DNA of 60,000 nt from Bolinopsis microptera (taxonomy: Eukaryota > Ctenophora > Tentaculata > Lobata > Bolinopsidae), in the NCBI RefSeq assembly GCF_026151205.1, contig NC_087082.1, forward strand, positions 20,424,494 to 20,484,493, read 5' to 3'. A program made the position numbers and the translations under genes. The notes below the pieces were generated by a model. It did no database searches. It was not told the origin of the DNA and saw only the letters and a program-made list of their open reading frames with translations. Every line of letters begins with the position of its first letter. Within the stretch, counting starts at the first letter, position 1. Positions 10,737-21,586 of this stretch are shown here, piece by piece.

Positions 10737-12070
10737 GTTGATTTAGTAAACATAATCACATGAGTAAACCACGGTGTTATTGCAAAAAACCATGACAAGG
10801 GTATCAGACCTATATTAATCTAAGAGACGACACAAAACGAATCATCATACAATAAATTTTAAAATCCTGCGGCACAGGATCTTGTTGTTTTCCTACTCTA
10901 CCTCTCCCAAACCCCTCTCTCCTTCTCCTCTCTTCAGGTTTATTCTTCAATTTTTTTAAAATTAGATAGCAGATGTATTTTCTTTTAAATGAAGTAATGG
11001 CATTATACATTGATTGGTATCGTATGTATGTTGTGTATAGTGTTTGCTGACTGGGTATATGCTATATATTTTGAGGTTCACGACGTCTCGTCCCATGGGT
11101 GGAGTTGTAGGCTGAGTATGTGTTCTCCTTACTTCGTATGGGGAAACATTGACAGGTTTGCCTTAGCCTTTGGGACGAGTGTTTGCCCACCGGGGATCCA
11201 AAAATATGATTATCATGGACATTACTTTGACACATAAACTAATCAAACGACTTGAATGATTCCAGAAAATTTTACTAACTGCATTTAGCTAGTTTATAGT
11301 AAATACACACGATCGCAGAATAGAGGAGCACAATTGGGTTCTTTGTTCTGCGACTGTGTTTCCTCGGTGGGCCGACAGGTTTTTGTTGTGTAGTAGTGCT
11401 GGGGAAAAAAAAAAAAAAAAACGCTTTAACTATCAATGAGAGTACAAATTTTTAATTCTTGACCTTAGTGCCACAGTTTCTGTGGTAAAAACAAATTTAT
11501 AGTTAAACGTTATATAATGTAGAAGGGCATGATTTACTCACATCACTAAGCATCTGGATGGATAATTAGCACACAAGGATAAACTGACCTTTAAACATGA
11601 CCACCAACTATACCACGTAACCATAGCTCCGAAATAAATAAATTGCTCTACATAGAAACATCTGGCCTGATCCTATCACATTGTGGTCCCCAGGGGTTCG
11701 GTAAAGCCCTTACAGGCAACTGGGTCCTTTTACCAGCCACAATAAAATTGGTCATGCCAGTACTGTCCTAAACTGTAACCAACTATTTAAAAATTAGACA
11801 TCTTTAGCTAAATTTTAAATTTTAAGTCATAGAGCAATCTTCTTAATTTTAAAATTTTTAAGAATTATATTTTACCCTAACTATGATGTGGTGGCATTTC
11901 ATACTTAACTAAATTTCAACTTTGAAAGTAAATAGATTATTAGTGACAACAAATTATAGTTTAAGACATCCATTCTGCATTGTGTTTCCAATATTAGAAT
12001 TTATGATATGTATTGATTGAATAATTGGTAATAAATTTAACTTTTGTTTTATTAAACTTTTGTTTTATTA
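10737..12070 (+). other. 3' UTR of LINE copy 1
   Basis: Non-coding, nearly identical to 13842-15574 apart from a 400-bp insertion in the second copy and small indels (a long A run near 11406 is shorter there). It ends in the 16-17 bp tandem repeat. No independent gene was seen. Confidence 0.75.
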
Positions 12071-12192
12071 AAATATTCGAATTTTCAAATTTTGACGACA
12101 GAATCCTCGAACCAGTAAGTACAGTATGCCATCTGCAAAGCGGATGCTATTAAGGCCAACGTATGGGTACTGACTTTTGGCCCACCCTGTAT

Positions 12193-12852
12193 AAATAACT
12201 CCATACAAATATAAATGCGAATTCAATAGTCAAGACCAATAAAACTACCTATAAGTCTCAAAGTGAGTATCCTTAACCTAAAACTCACCACTGGGTAGAT
12301 CTTTTAGAAAACATTGCTATGTAAGGTAATAAGGGTTAATACGTGAATAAATATTGAATATAACACATGGTTTATATAGTAATGACAGTTTCTTTGTTTT
12401 AGCGGAATTCATTGTCATTGCCCTGGATGTTTGATTGTTATCAGGACTGGGGAGAGCTTTGCCCCTACAGTAATTAACAAATTAATGGAATGTCTAATAC
12501 AAAGGAGCGAGTTGTGTTTGATTGGAGAGGGTTTTGTTCTTCCGGTGACTTACACACTTAAACTGTGTTTGTTGTGATAAAAAACGCTAGCTCAAAGTTT
12601 GTAAACAAAACAAAGGAATGTGATGAAGCATTTGGAACAAGCAGTATCCTTAAGTTCTTGTCCACTCTTTATTTTGCTAAGATAAAATAGCGAGTTCAAC
12701 AGAACAAAGAAATAGAATGTGTTTAGACTAATTGTCATCGACCTGGATAGTTGATCAACACCTGAACACATGTGTTGAGGGATAGCCAAAGTTGATGACT
12801 CGATCCTAGTACCACTTGGCAGCTGTGTAGATGTTTAGAGGAGAAATTTTAA
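12193..12852. other. Non-coding interval
   Basis: No gene, long repeat or recognisable motif was found. A short internal duplication (attgtcattgccctggatg at 12410 compared with attgtcatcgacctggata at 12730) is visible. Confidence 0.5.
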
Positions 12853-12935
12853 GAGTGAGTCATAAACGGCAATCCCCCTCTAGAAATCTCTTCTAGAAAT
12901 CTAGAAATTAGTGAGTCATAAACTGTACTCCCTCT
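12853..12935. repeat. Minisatellite B, left part (split by LINE insertion)
   Basis: Units containing gtgagtcataaactgtactc and tctagaaatctcttctagaa. The same units resume at 15575-15770 on the other side of the LINE fragment, showing that the LINE landed inside a pre-existing array. Confidence 0.75.
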
Positions 12936-12956
12936 CTTAAACTTGTTCATCAGTAT

Positions 12957-13841
12957 ATGAAGAGTAACTTGCTGCATATCAACATAAAGAAATGTTGTTA
13001 TATCCACTTTAAGCCGAACTGTAGAAATGAACCAGATTCAAACACCAATGAATTAGAACTGACACTAAATAATATAGTAATTAAAAAGGTGGAGGAAACT
13101 AAGTTTCTTGTAGTCATTATTGACCAAAAACTGAACTGGGATGCTCACTTAAGAGCGTTAAACCGTAAATTGAAATGTGAGATAGGTAGACTATGTGGAA
13201 TTAGACGCTGTGTACCTAAAAAACTATATAAGGACCTGTACCACACCCTTTTTGAATCACACCTATGTTATGGAATATCTGTTTGGGGAGGTGTATCAAA
13301 TAATAAACTAGAAGCCATATTTAAAACACAAAAGAAATGCTTAAGAATTCTCTTTGGTGATAATGATGCATACTTCAATAAGTTCAAAACATGTGCCAGA
13401 GTAAGGCCTATCACTAGGGATAAGACCGGTAAAGTTATCAAGCAGATGTTAGGCAAAGATTTCTTTGAACTAGAACACAGTAAACCAATCTGTAACGAGT
13501 ATAACTTCCTGACTGTCCACAATCTTCATAAGTTGCACTGTTTACTGGAAATGTTTAAAATTAATAAGTTCCAATCACCAATCTCAATGTTCTCTTTATT
13601 CAACAGGTCACCAAGACGAGACAACTACTTCATCCCACCCACTCCATCCTCACTATTCATCTATCAATCAACTAGTATTTGGAATCACTGCCGTAAGTCA
13701 ACAAGTGAAATAGACTTCTCCACTCCCATCAGTATATTCAAGAATAATCTTAAGAAATCTTTGTTAGAACTACAATCTAAATATGACCGACAACTTTGGT
13801 GCAGTTACAACTTTGATGCAAATGAATTATCTTTGAAATAG
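12957..13841 (+). pseudogene. C-terminal 294 residues of LINE ORF2
   Basis: Residue for residue almost identical to the end of the ORF2 at 7353-10736 (differences include FLVVIID for FLGVIID and one Asp to Asn change). It lacks endonuclease and all RT catalytic blocks, and is therefore non-functional. The ATG is an internal methionine, not a real start. Confidence 0.9.
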
Positions 13842-14940
13842 GTTGATTTAGTAAACATAATCATATGAGTAAACCACGGTGTTATTGCAAAAAACCATGA
13901 CAAGGGTATCAGACCTATATTAATCTAAGAGACGACACAAAACGAATCATCATACAACAAATTTTAAAATCTTGCGGCACAGGATCCTGTTGTTTTCCTA
14001 CTCTACCTCTCCCAAACCCCTCTCTCCTTCTCCTCTCTTCAGGTTTATTCTTCAATTTTTTAAAATTAGATAGCAGATATATTTTCTTTTAAATTAAGTA
14101 ATGGCATTATACATTGTTTGTTATCGTATGTATGTTGTGTAAAGTGTTTGCTGACTGGGTATATGCTATATATTTTGAGGCTCACGACGTCTCGTCCCAT
14201 GGGTGGAGTTGTAGGCTGAGTATGTGTTCAAATCTCCTTACTTCGTATGGTGAAACATTGAAAGGTTTGCCTTAGCCTTTGGGACGAGTGTTTGCCCACC
14301 GGGGATCCAAATATATGATTATCATGGACATTACGTTGACACATAAACTAATCAAACGAAAATTTTACTAACTGCATTTAGCTAGTTTATAGTAAATACA
14401 CACGATCGCAGAATAGAGGAGCACAATTGGGTTCCTTGTTCTGCGACTGTGTTTCCTCGGTGGGCCGACAGGTTTTTGTTGTGTAGTAGTGCTGGGGAAA
14501 AAAACGCTTTAACTATCAATGAGAGTACAAATTTTTAATTCTTGACCTTAGTGCCACAGTTTCTGTGGTAAAAACAAATTTATAGTTAAACATTATATAT
14601 TGTAGAAGGGCATGATTTACTCACATCACTAAGCATCTGGATGGATAATTAGCACACAAAGATAAACTGACCTTTAAACATGACCACCAGCTATACCACG
14701 TAACCATAGCTCCGAAATAAACAAATTGCTCTGCATAGAAACATCTGGCCTGATCCTATCACATTGTGGTCCCCAGGGGTTCGGTAAAGCCCTTACAGGC
14801 AACTGGGTCCTTTTACCAGCCACAATAAAATTGATCATGCCAGTACTGTCATAAACTGTAACCAACTATTTAAAAATTAGATATCTTTTGCTAAATTTTA
14901 AATTTTAAGTCATAGAGCAATCTTCTCAATTTTAAAATTT

Positions 14941-15361
14941 TTTCCGTTCACCTTTTTGTAAAAAGGCAATAGTGAAAGGTTACGAATGAACGTTTTTGCA
15001 GAAAAACGTGGATTTTGGAGATAGCGGTAGGCGGGTCTGAATATGTTGTCATCTGTCCTTACTTCCGTCCGTTACCATGACAACCAGCGCGCAGTGCAGC
15101 GCGCGAGGATTGCTTGCGGAGATGTGATGTATAGATAGCCTGTGGTCAATGAATGCGCGGCGCGACTGTATTTCAATGTATATAACGGTGTAATGTATAG
15201 TATTAGGTTATAAGCCCAATTTGTACGTGGCATGCGTAGTATACTGTACTAATGTGTATCAATATTATAATTATGAAGTGAGCTGATTGGAGCTTATATT
15301 TATAGTTATAGTGAACGGAAATCTAGCGTCCGCCAAAACAAAACAACGGGCGCAATTCTTG
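14941..15361. mobile_element. Short non-autonomous insertion within the LINE 3' UTR
   Basis: The insert is precisely defined because copy 1 of the LINE lacks it (junction tttt/ttaagaatt). Bases 14942-14951 (ttccgttcac) and 15311-15320 (gtgaacggaa) are inverted repeats, with about 40 further bases to the right junction. It is GC-richer than its surroundings and contains an X-box-like motif (GTTACCATGACAAC, 15071-15084). It is a MITE-like element of unknown family with no coding capacity. Confidence 0.65.
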
Positions 15362-15574
15362 TTAAGAATTATATTTTACCCTAACTATGATGTGGTGGCA
15401 TTTCATACTTAACTAAATTTCAACTTTGAAAGTAAATAGATTATTAGTGACAACAAAATTATAGTTTAAGACATCCATTCTGCATTGTGTTTCCAATATT
15501 AGAATTTATGATATGTATTGATTGAATAATTGGTGATAAATTTAACTTTTGTTTTATTAACTTTTGTTTTATTA

Positions 15575-15775
15575 TAGAAATCTCTTTTAAAAATTAGTGA
15601 GTCATAAACTGTACTCCCTCTATAGAAATCTCTTTTCGAAATTAGTGAGTCATAAACTGTACTCCCTCTCTAGAAATCCCTTCTAGAAATCTAGAAATTA
15701 GTGAGTCATAAACTGTACTCCCTCTCTAGAAATCCCTTCTAGAAATTAGTGAGTCATAAAGGGTAATCCCCTTCT
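15575..15775. repeat. Minisatellite B, right part
   Basis: About four irregular units of 45-55 bp with attagtgagtcataaactgt and ctctctagaaatcccttct. It continues the array interrupted at 12936. Confidence 0.8.
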
Positions 15776-15809
15776 ACTGGTAAATTATTTCTCAAAATAT
15801 TTGCTAATT

Positions 15810-16106
15810 TTAATTCTTGATGTACTCTTGCACTGAGATTAGGTCGTGAATCATCAATTTTTCTAGGCGTGCTTTAAACATACTTAGAAATATTGGGCTT
15901 TCTGTTATACTAAAAATCATTTTGTTTACCCCCCTTAATTGTAACAAATCTTTTGGTCTTTCATATTTCATTATTATAAGTATTAATTCTATAGGTAAGT
16001 CCGTTATACCCTTATAGTTATTTAAACATTTTGCGGCGAAATGATTACGTGCCCCGCAGATGTAGCATGTTCTCCCTTCTTTCCGACCCTGTTTAGATAT
16101 TACGGG
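15810..16106 (-). pseudogene. Gag zinc knuckle joined in frame to an F-box-like segment (relic)
   Basis: Read on the minus strand there is an open frame of about 98 codons ending in TAA, with a stop upstream and no convincing start. It opens with a basic stretch and one CX2CX4HX4C knuckle (CYICGARNHFAAKC). After about eight residues it runs into ITDLPIELILIIM and PKDLLQLRGVNK, the pattern of an F-box (LPxEL, then a helix with L-L-x-L-R-x-V-x-K). F-boxes bind Skp1 and link a target to the SCF ubiquitin ligase. The same two modules occur separately in the provirus at 20.7-30.2 kb. This is a fragment of an older related element. The F-box call rests on motif pattern only. Confidence 0.6.
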
Positions 16107-16199
16107 TTATGAGGGCCTGTTCTATCAATTCTTTTTGGTAAGCTAATTGTTTATAGTACACATGAGTCTTTTGAGTGTAGAGCTTCATGGCACAGCATG

Positions 16200-16330
16200 A
16201 AAGTTAACTTTGCGTAAATCGTTGGAATGCTTCATCCCAAGCTTCATTTTCATTAAATATAATTTTGCTAGATGGCAAAATGTCTATTAAGACTATTAAA
16301 TTTATATAACGATACAAAAATCCACGGATG
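16200..16330 (-). pseudogene. Gag-like relic upstream of the zinc knuckle
   Basis: A short minus-strand frame (LPSSKIIFNENEAWDEAF, then QRFTQS and a stop) lies directly upstream of the zinc-knuckle frame. It resembles a capsid C-terminal segment in composition and position. It is too short for a firm call and is separated from the next frame by stops. Confidence 0.35.
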
Positions 16331-16499
16331 TCCAGTATCGGTGTACTGAGAAGTAGGGTATGTGCATGCTTTGCAAAATAGAATCCTTCGTACTTATCGT
16401 GGCGAGAAACAGTCTGGTCTCGTGTTCACCGACATTTTTCCCTCTTAATATCTTTATTAACAGTTATTCTTCTGATGAGTTACTGGTGGAGTCTTCCGT

Positions 16500-17200
16500 T
16501 TGTTATCTGTCAATCTGGGTCAGATCTGGATCAAATCTTAATCGGGTCCTGTAAACAACTTTATTTACACATTAAATAACAAATAATCACAGTGTACAAA
16601 TATCATGGCCATCTCCCAAAAGTGACCTAGTATTTTACATCAATAGGAAACAGGATTGAATGAAAAAGAAAAAAAAGAAAAGAAAAAAGAAAAAAGAAAA
16701 AAGAAAAAAGAAAAAGAATGAAAAATAAAGCATTAAGAATAAAGAATAAAAAATGAAGAATAAGATCTAAGGATCTTTTCTCTCCTTATCACTCAGCTTG
16801 ACTGCCCTCAATACCGAATATAATGTCGTCCACAGTAATGGACTCTTCATCCTGGTTATTCTCACGTACGAGGGAAATCTCTCTGTTCGAGATAATTTTG
16901 AATCCAAAATGTTCCCTGATCTTTCATGATCATTTTCACTCTCGTTATCTTATCCAGGTTTTCTGGAACAGGTCTTCTGTCTTCGAGGTTGGTCTTCGTA
17001 GTGAATATCCGCTTTCAAGGTCCTGGAATCCTCGTCGCCACTTTTGAACTCTTGGTTCTTTGAACAAGTAAAACAGGAGTTGTTAGAAAACACTTGATGT
17101 TAAGAATAGAAGTGAGAAATCTTGAAGAAAGAACAGCTTTATATATTGATATTTGGGTGTCACGAGAAGCGGTTTAAGCTCACGTGATTTACTAGTTGAC
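16500..17200. repeat. Dispersed repeat C (copy 1), interrupted by repeat A
   Basis: Bases 16508-16550 and about 16950-17200 match a continuous stretch at 39430-39725 (ctgtcaatctgggtcagatc, later gtcttcgaggttggtcttcg and gggtgtcacgagaagcggtt). Repeat A (16555-16770) plus some extra sequence lies between the two parts. It could be a solo LTR: a tatatattgatattt segment is present and no coding is seen. Confidence 0.65.
16555..16770. repeat. Dispersed repeat A (copy 2)
   Basis: Same start (aactttatttacacattaa), core and purine-rich tail as the copies at 2453 and 18355, ending gaagaataag. Inserted within repeat C. Confidence 0.8.
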
Positions 17201-17480
17201 TGTCTTCAACAGATAAAGTTTCCAGTTTACTTGCCTAAAGTCATCGAGGCAGTGATCGTTACGTTTGGAAAGCAGTGCTAAATCATTTATGTGCGGGCAG
17301 CCAATGGGTTCTTAGGAATGAATGATCACGAAGTCATCACTGTATCTAAACATTGGTGGTTTTCTACGGGCGTTCGATGTGCTAGTATCTTTTCGCGACA
17401 TTATATTATCTAGGTTTACTAATAAATTTTCAGAGTTTCAGGGGCCACTTGTTTAATTGCTGTTATTTGGTCCCCAATGT

Positions 17481-17857
17481 ATGTTGTCATCGTTGTTCCT
17501 TACTTATAACCACGAGATAATAATATGTAAACCGTGATTTTATTAAATTATATTATAGTTTTTAATTGTATGAGCCCAGAGTTATAGGAGGGGCAGGGCG
17601 ACATCAAGTTTAGGCGGGTGACATTGATCTTCCTCCATTTTGTTTGTTCCCTCTGTAGTTTCTGTTTGATCCTTCTCCTTTTCGTTTGTTCCCTCCGTAG
17701 TCCCTTTCTTTTCCATCCATCTAGCCAATACCACCAACATCACCCCGATCATTAACCAACACATTCGTTCCTCCCACATCATTCTTAAACCAGGAGTAAA
17801 ACTGGAACAGAAGATGTTGTCATCGTTGTTCCTTACTTATAACCACGAGATAATATA
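17481..17857. repeat. 42-bp direct repeat flanking about 290 bp
   Basis: The string atgttgtcatcgttgttcct and the following 22 bases occur at 17481-17522 and again at 17814-17855 without visible mismatch. The intervening sequence has a short minus-strand frame with acidic and basic repeats (TTEGTNEKEKDQ). It could be a local duplication or the footprint of an insertion. Function unknown. Confidence 0.6.
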
Positions 17858-17966
17858 AAACCAAAATACAATTTCAAAATCTCTGCAAATCCTCTGAAGA
17901 GTCTTTTAAGTCTAGTCCTCAGGGTGTGTCTCCTGGGTAATTGAGTCCTCTTGCTCACAAGCAAGC

Positions 17967-18163
17967 AAGCATGGGAAACGATCAAGAGGCAGGCCTAGGA
18001 AGAGCTTAAATGATGTATTTATTGAAGATGCTGAGCAGAGATTGGATCGTAATGGACTCACGATTGATTGTATGAGAAGATTGGCTGCAGATCGAAAAGG
18101 ATGGAGAAATATTACCCGCCGAAGTTGTATAATACAAAGTAATGACGCAGATGACGCAGACTA
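17967..18163 (+). pseudogene. C-terminal fragment of an RTE/BovB-like LINE reverse transcriptase
   Basis: The plus-strand frame reads HGKRSRGRPRKS, then MRRLAADRKGWRNITRR and a TAA stop. A basic RGRP patch followed by an A-x-D-R-x-x-W-R motif near the stop is characteristic of the ORF end in RTE-type and related LINE proteins. A short downstream tail with atgtatgtatg fits a microsatellite end. The rest of the element is absent. Confidence 0.65.
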
Positions 18164-18354
18164 ATCCTTTTGGATGGAGATCTCGCCATGTAACATGTAT
18201 GTATGTTCACTAGATCCTCCTGTCACTAGTTCCACTTCTTACTTGATCCTCTGGTTACTGGTTAACTACAGTCTACCTTTGATTTAACTCACTTTGACTT
18301 AGAACACCCCTTATACTTCTATAAGAATTGTTAATATAAAAATTGTTACTACCA

Positions 18355-18640
18355 CAACTTTATTTACACATTAAATAACAAATAATCACAGTGTACAAAT
18401 ATCATGGCCATCTCCCAAAAGTGACCTAATATTTTACATCAATAGGAAACAGGATTGAATGAAAAAGAAAAAAGAGAAAAGAAAAAAGAAAAAAGAAAAA
18501 AGAAAAAAGAAAAAAGAAAAAAGAAAAAAGAAAAAAGAAAAAGAATGGAGAAAAAAGAAAAAAGAAAAAAGAAAAAGAATGAAGAATAAAGCATTAAGAA
18601 TAAAAAATAAAAAATGAAGAATAAGAAAAATAACTAGTAG
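18355..18640. repeat. Dispersed repeat A (copy 3)
   Basis: As copies 1 and 2, with the longest purine tract (more than ten gaaaaaa-type units) and the same gaagaataag end. Lies about 225 bp outside the 3' LTR of the provirus. Confidence 0.8.
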
Positions 18641-18866
18641 AAAGAAGTCTTAATTTGATTCCAATTCTCAATCTATGTAATGAAGTGTTTAATAAAAATG
18701 AAATCACATCTTAATTTCTACATAAATGAATTCTTTATGTGGCATTATGAAATTAAAATTTTAGTTTCTGCATTGGAAAATTCTTGCTCACCAACCAATG
18801 GACGTGGAATACCCACCACAGTCTTTTTAAGACTGTTCTGGGTGTTCTGTTCCACTTCTTGTCCAT

Positions 18867-19583
18867 GTTTTGGCTACTGCCGTTGTGGTTTATTTATATT
18901 TTATATTTTAGATTTTAGAGCTTTTAATCAGTCTCAATTTATGGTTACTTGAACACAATTGATAGAGTCGTATAATAAGCCTTCAAATATAATAATACTT
19001 CCATTAATTCATTAAATAGATACCTTCGGAGATAAGGTTCATATATTGAGAGTCTTTTTATATTTCCGATTTGAATTGAACTTGTAGCTTATTTGAGAGC
19101 TACGTCGAATTGTAACTTGTTGCTATCGCAACTAAAATTCAGATATAGTCGGGCAGTGTTGTTGCCGTTAGGACGCATCGAAACACGGCTTCTAGATCGC
19201 CGATGCGTGGCCTCGTTAATGCTCAATTGAAACTAATCAACACGGAACTATGTACCCTAGATCATTTGAAGGTCCGTATATTTTGAAAGTTTTTCCGGAC
19301 TAATGACCAACACCCTGGATCATTTGAGTAGACCCGTTATCGGTGTTTTATATTTTGAAAGTTTCACTGGACTAATGACCAAAGTCACTGTAGCTGTGCC
19401 TCTAAGAGTTTTACGGGTTAATTCAATTAACTGTTTCAATCCGTAAAATAAATTTGACTTGGAGGTATACTAAAACTTTGAGTTCTCAAGAGAAATGGAT
19501 TCGACAAATTCAGCCAAATGAACGGAACTTTAGCAAAGAACCACCTATAATTAAAGAGTCTTGTTGGTCCGAGAGGCCAACAC
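18867..19583 (-). repeat. 3' LTR of the provirus
   Basis: About 717 bp. On the minus strand it starts GTGTTGG or TGTTGG just after the polypurine tract and ends near ccaaaac. Only three base differences from the 5' LTR were seen (near 19103, 19136 and 19143), indicating a recent insertion. It contains an internal imperfect direct repeat (two copies of tattttgaaagttt followed by ggactaatgacca, near 19281 and 19352). Confidence 0.9.
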
Positions 19584-19600
19584 GATCCCCTTTTTCATAG
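19584..19600 (-). promoter_or_regulatory. Polypurine tract of the provirus
   Basis: Minus-strand sequence TGAAAAAGGGGATC directly abuts the LTR start, the expected position and composition of the plus-strand primer of an LTR element. Confidence 0.75.
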
Positions 19601-20735
19601 AGTTTTTAATTTGATCATTTCACCGATTAGCCGATTCGCCAACCGAGGGCTTACTCGTACTATTCTAATGAAATATTTCTTCTTCTTCTTCGTCTTCTTC
19701 TTTTCTTCTATTAAATTTTCCTTGACATCCTTAAATTTTAAGACTCTGAATTTTAGAACCTAGGTCTCCTAATTATAATCATCATCTAACACCAAAGTTT
19801 TCCTCTCCTTCAAATAGGAGAATATTTACTATAATTTAGCCATTAGGGCTGATCAACATTTCTTAAAACTGTTAACATATATTAATACCTAATTCGCCAT
19901 TAGGGCCGCTCACCACTATTACAAGTAGTATTTCTTTCTTTTCTTTTCTTTTTTTTTTTTTCCTTCCTTTCCTTTCCTTTTCTTTGGTCTTCTTTCTTCG
20001 ACGACAACGGGGGTCAGGTTACGCCCTGATTGCGATGCTTTTAAAGTCGGGTTACGTCCCGGTAACGAATTGCTACAATTATAATTCTTTCCATTCCCTC
20101 TTCTTTCTTCTTTCTTCTTCTTCTCAACGGGGGTTACGTCCCGATACGAAACAGATTCGGGTTACGTCCCGATAACGATGCGTCTACGGTCTTCGTAGGA
20201 AATGTTCCTGTGCAGAGAGGGGATACGGTTGCGATCCAGAATCTCAATAGACCGGCTAAACGAGAAGATCTACTAGCTTGTAATTTTCTATTCAAGAACT
20301 ATTTAAGAACCTATGAAATAACTTGATCATAACCCCTGGATGGGCCATTTTGGTCAGTAGACTTCAATAAACTTAAAAGGCTCTGAAATGGTACTAAATT
20401 AATAGTCCTTTGACAAACTACTTTCAATTTATCGGATATTTAACTTATTTGCCTTTTAACTTATTCTTACTTATTAATTTAATTAATTTCTTACTTAACT
20501 TAATAAGTGTTTAACTTATTGAAGTCTTATAATAACTTTCACAATTTAAACTGTATACATATATTTATTATTTAGGATCTCAGTTGGGCTGAGTTCGATC
20601 CTTTACTTATCTAACTTCCTCATCTTTAAACCTGCCCGTTTTCAGTTTTATATTTTAAGTTTCAAATTTTTCAATATTTACATTTTTCATCATTCTTTAT
20701 CTAAATGCAGATTCACGCATAGTTATGCGATGAAC
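19601..20735. other. 3' untranslated region of the provirus with short repeats
   Basis: No coding was recognised. Notable are pyrimidine-rich tracts (19675-19720, 19930-19990) and four related motifs gggttacgtcccg or aggttacgccctg (near 20014, 20048, 20130 and 20159), each followed by a variant of gataacga. Possibly a regulatory or RNA-structure element. Confidence 0.5.
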
Positions 20736-21416
20736 TCATTTACCGTATTGCTTATCTTCGTATTTCATCATTTTACTGATTTCTTTTATTTTCTCTTCTG
20801 TCATTGTAATAGACAACCAGGTTCCATAAGCTTTACAGTATTGGTACTTTAAATAATAATCGAATTTGCATTCCATCTTAATAATTGATTTTTCGATTCT
20901 TGACAATTTCGTCCATGACTCGTGTTTATACTTTCCCCAACGTTCTAGGATAACCCAGTCCGATTCATTTGGGAATAATGACTTGTATTTTTCAAATGTT
21001 AGACATCTAGTTCTGACAAAACGAGCATAACATTTCTTTTGTCCTAATACTGCTGCATTATACGCTCCTCTCATGGTTAGGAGTTTTATCGCGAATTTTC
21101 CAATATTCGTTTGTATCCTGGTCCAATACATCTCGTTCTCCATTAGAATGTCAAAGAGATAATATGTTTCATAATTATAGAAGCTGAAGAGATCTGGATA
21201 TCCACTTGTTGTGTCTCGCAAATATTGTGAGACGATTTTCCCCATCCTTTTGCAAATTAACCTGGCTTTGAGTAAATCACGTAGATTCAGCCTTGTCAAA
21301 ATAATATGCCATAGTTCAATAGGTAGATTACAGTTGGAAACTGATTTGACTTCTTTAATGGATAGACTTTGAATTTCTTCTGTTTTTGAAGGTATCTCTT
21401 CTGATGTATTTTCCAT
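20736..21416 (-). CDS. F-box protein 2 encoded by the provirus
   Basis: 226 residues. Residues 31-66 fit an F-box: LPIELWHIILTRLNLRDLLK then ARLICKRM. F-box proteins bind Skp1-Cul1 and deliver substrates for ubiquitination. The C-terminal 160 residues are paralogous to the protein at 21587-22504 (FYNYETYYL compared with FYSYETFYL, FVRTRCL compared with FLRTRCL, KMECKF in both) and would be the substrate-binding part. No WD40 or LRR repeats are visible. No signal peptide, so presumably cytoplasmic or nuclear. Lies last before the 3' LTR, so it must be expressed from a spliced or subgenomic mRNA. Intact frame without stops. Confidence 0.75.
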   Translation of the reverse strand: MENTSEEIPSKTEEIQSLSIKEVKSVSNCNLPIELWHIILTRLNLRDLLKARLICKRMGKIVSQYLRDTTSGYPDLFSFYNYETYYLFDILMENEMYWTRIQTNIGKFAIKLLTMRGAYNAAVLGQKKCYARFVRTRCLTFEKYKSLFPNESDWVILERWGKYKHESWTKLSRIEKSIIKMECKFDYYLKYQYCKAYGTWLSITMTEEKIKEISKMMKYEDKQYGK

Positions 21417-21586
21417 TTGCTTTGCTGATCAATATGTGGTTAGAAAACTTTAATTAAAGTGATAATGGAAATGACGAAAGAGCCTGTTTCTATAATTTTG
21501 AACCCGTTGGTGAGTTGTGATATTACGTTTGACATATTACGTTTGATTTACATTTTACATTTTACATTTTCCTTTTTACGGTTTGA

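Larger units (their letters stand above)
6200..12070 (+). mobile_element. Full-length CR1/L2-like LINE, copy 1
   Basis: The unit comprises a 5' UTR (left border uncertain, about 6100-6500), ORF1, ORF2 and a 1.3-kb 3' UTR ending in a tandem duplication of a 16-17 bp unit (aacttttgttttatta). Ends in short tandem repeats rather than poly(A) are usual for CR1-like LINEs. A 5'-truncated near-identical copy lies at 12936-15574. Both ORFs are intact, so this may be an active source copy. Confidence 0.8.
5920..12189. mobile_element. Tc1/mariner-type element with 38-bp TIRs, carrying a nested LINE
   Basis: Bases 5920-5957 and 12152-12189 are perfect 38-bp inverted repeats starting CAGGGTGGGCC, flanked by TA on both sides (5918-5919 and 12190-12191), the target duplication of the IS630/Tc1/mariner superfamily. 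Weaker inverted similarity continues inward for about 100 bases (for example ggttcgagga on the left). No transposase is visible. The interior is a complete LINE, so the simplest reading is a short non-autonomous element split by LINE insertion. Confidence 0.8.
12936..15574 (+). mobile_element. 5'-truncated LINE, copy 2 (near-identical to copy 1)
   Basis: The sequence joins the body of the LINE at the position matching about 9831 of copy 1 and continues to the same 3' tandem repeat end. Differences from copy 1 are few single bases and small indels plus one insertion at 14941-15361. This is a typical truncated product of target-primed reverse transcription, recent enough that the C-terminal ORF2 frame is still open. 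Confidence 0.85.

Noticed and set aside
14674-14865. 63-codon minus-strand frame in LINE 3' UTR
   Set aside because: Lies within the LINE 3' UTR. The corresponding stretch of copy 1 has no conserved frame.
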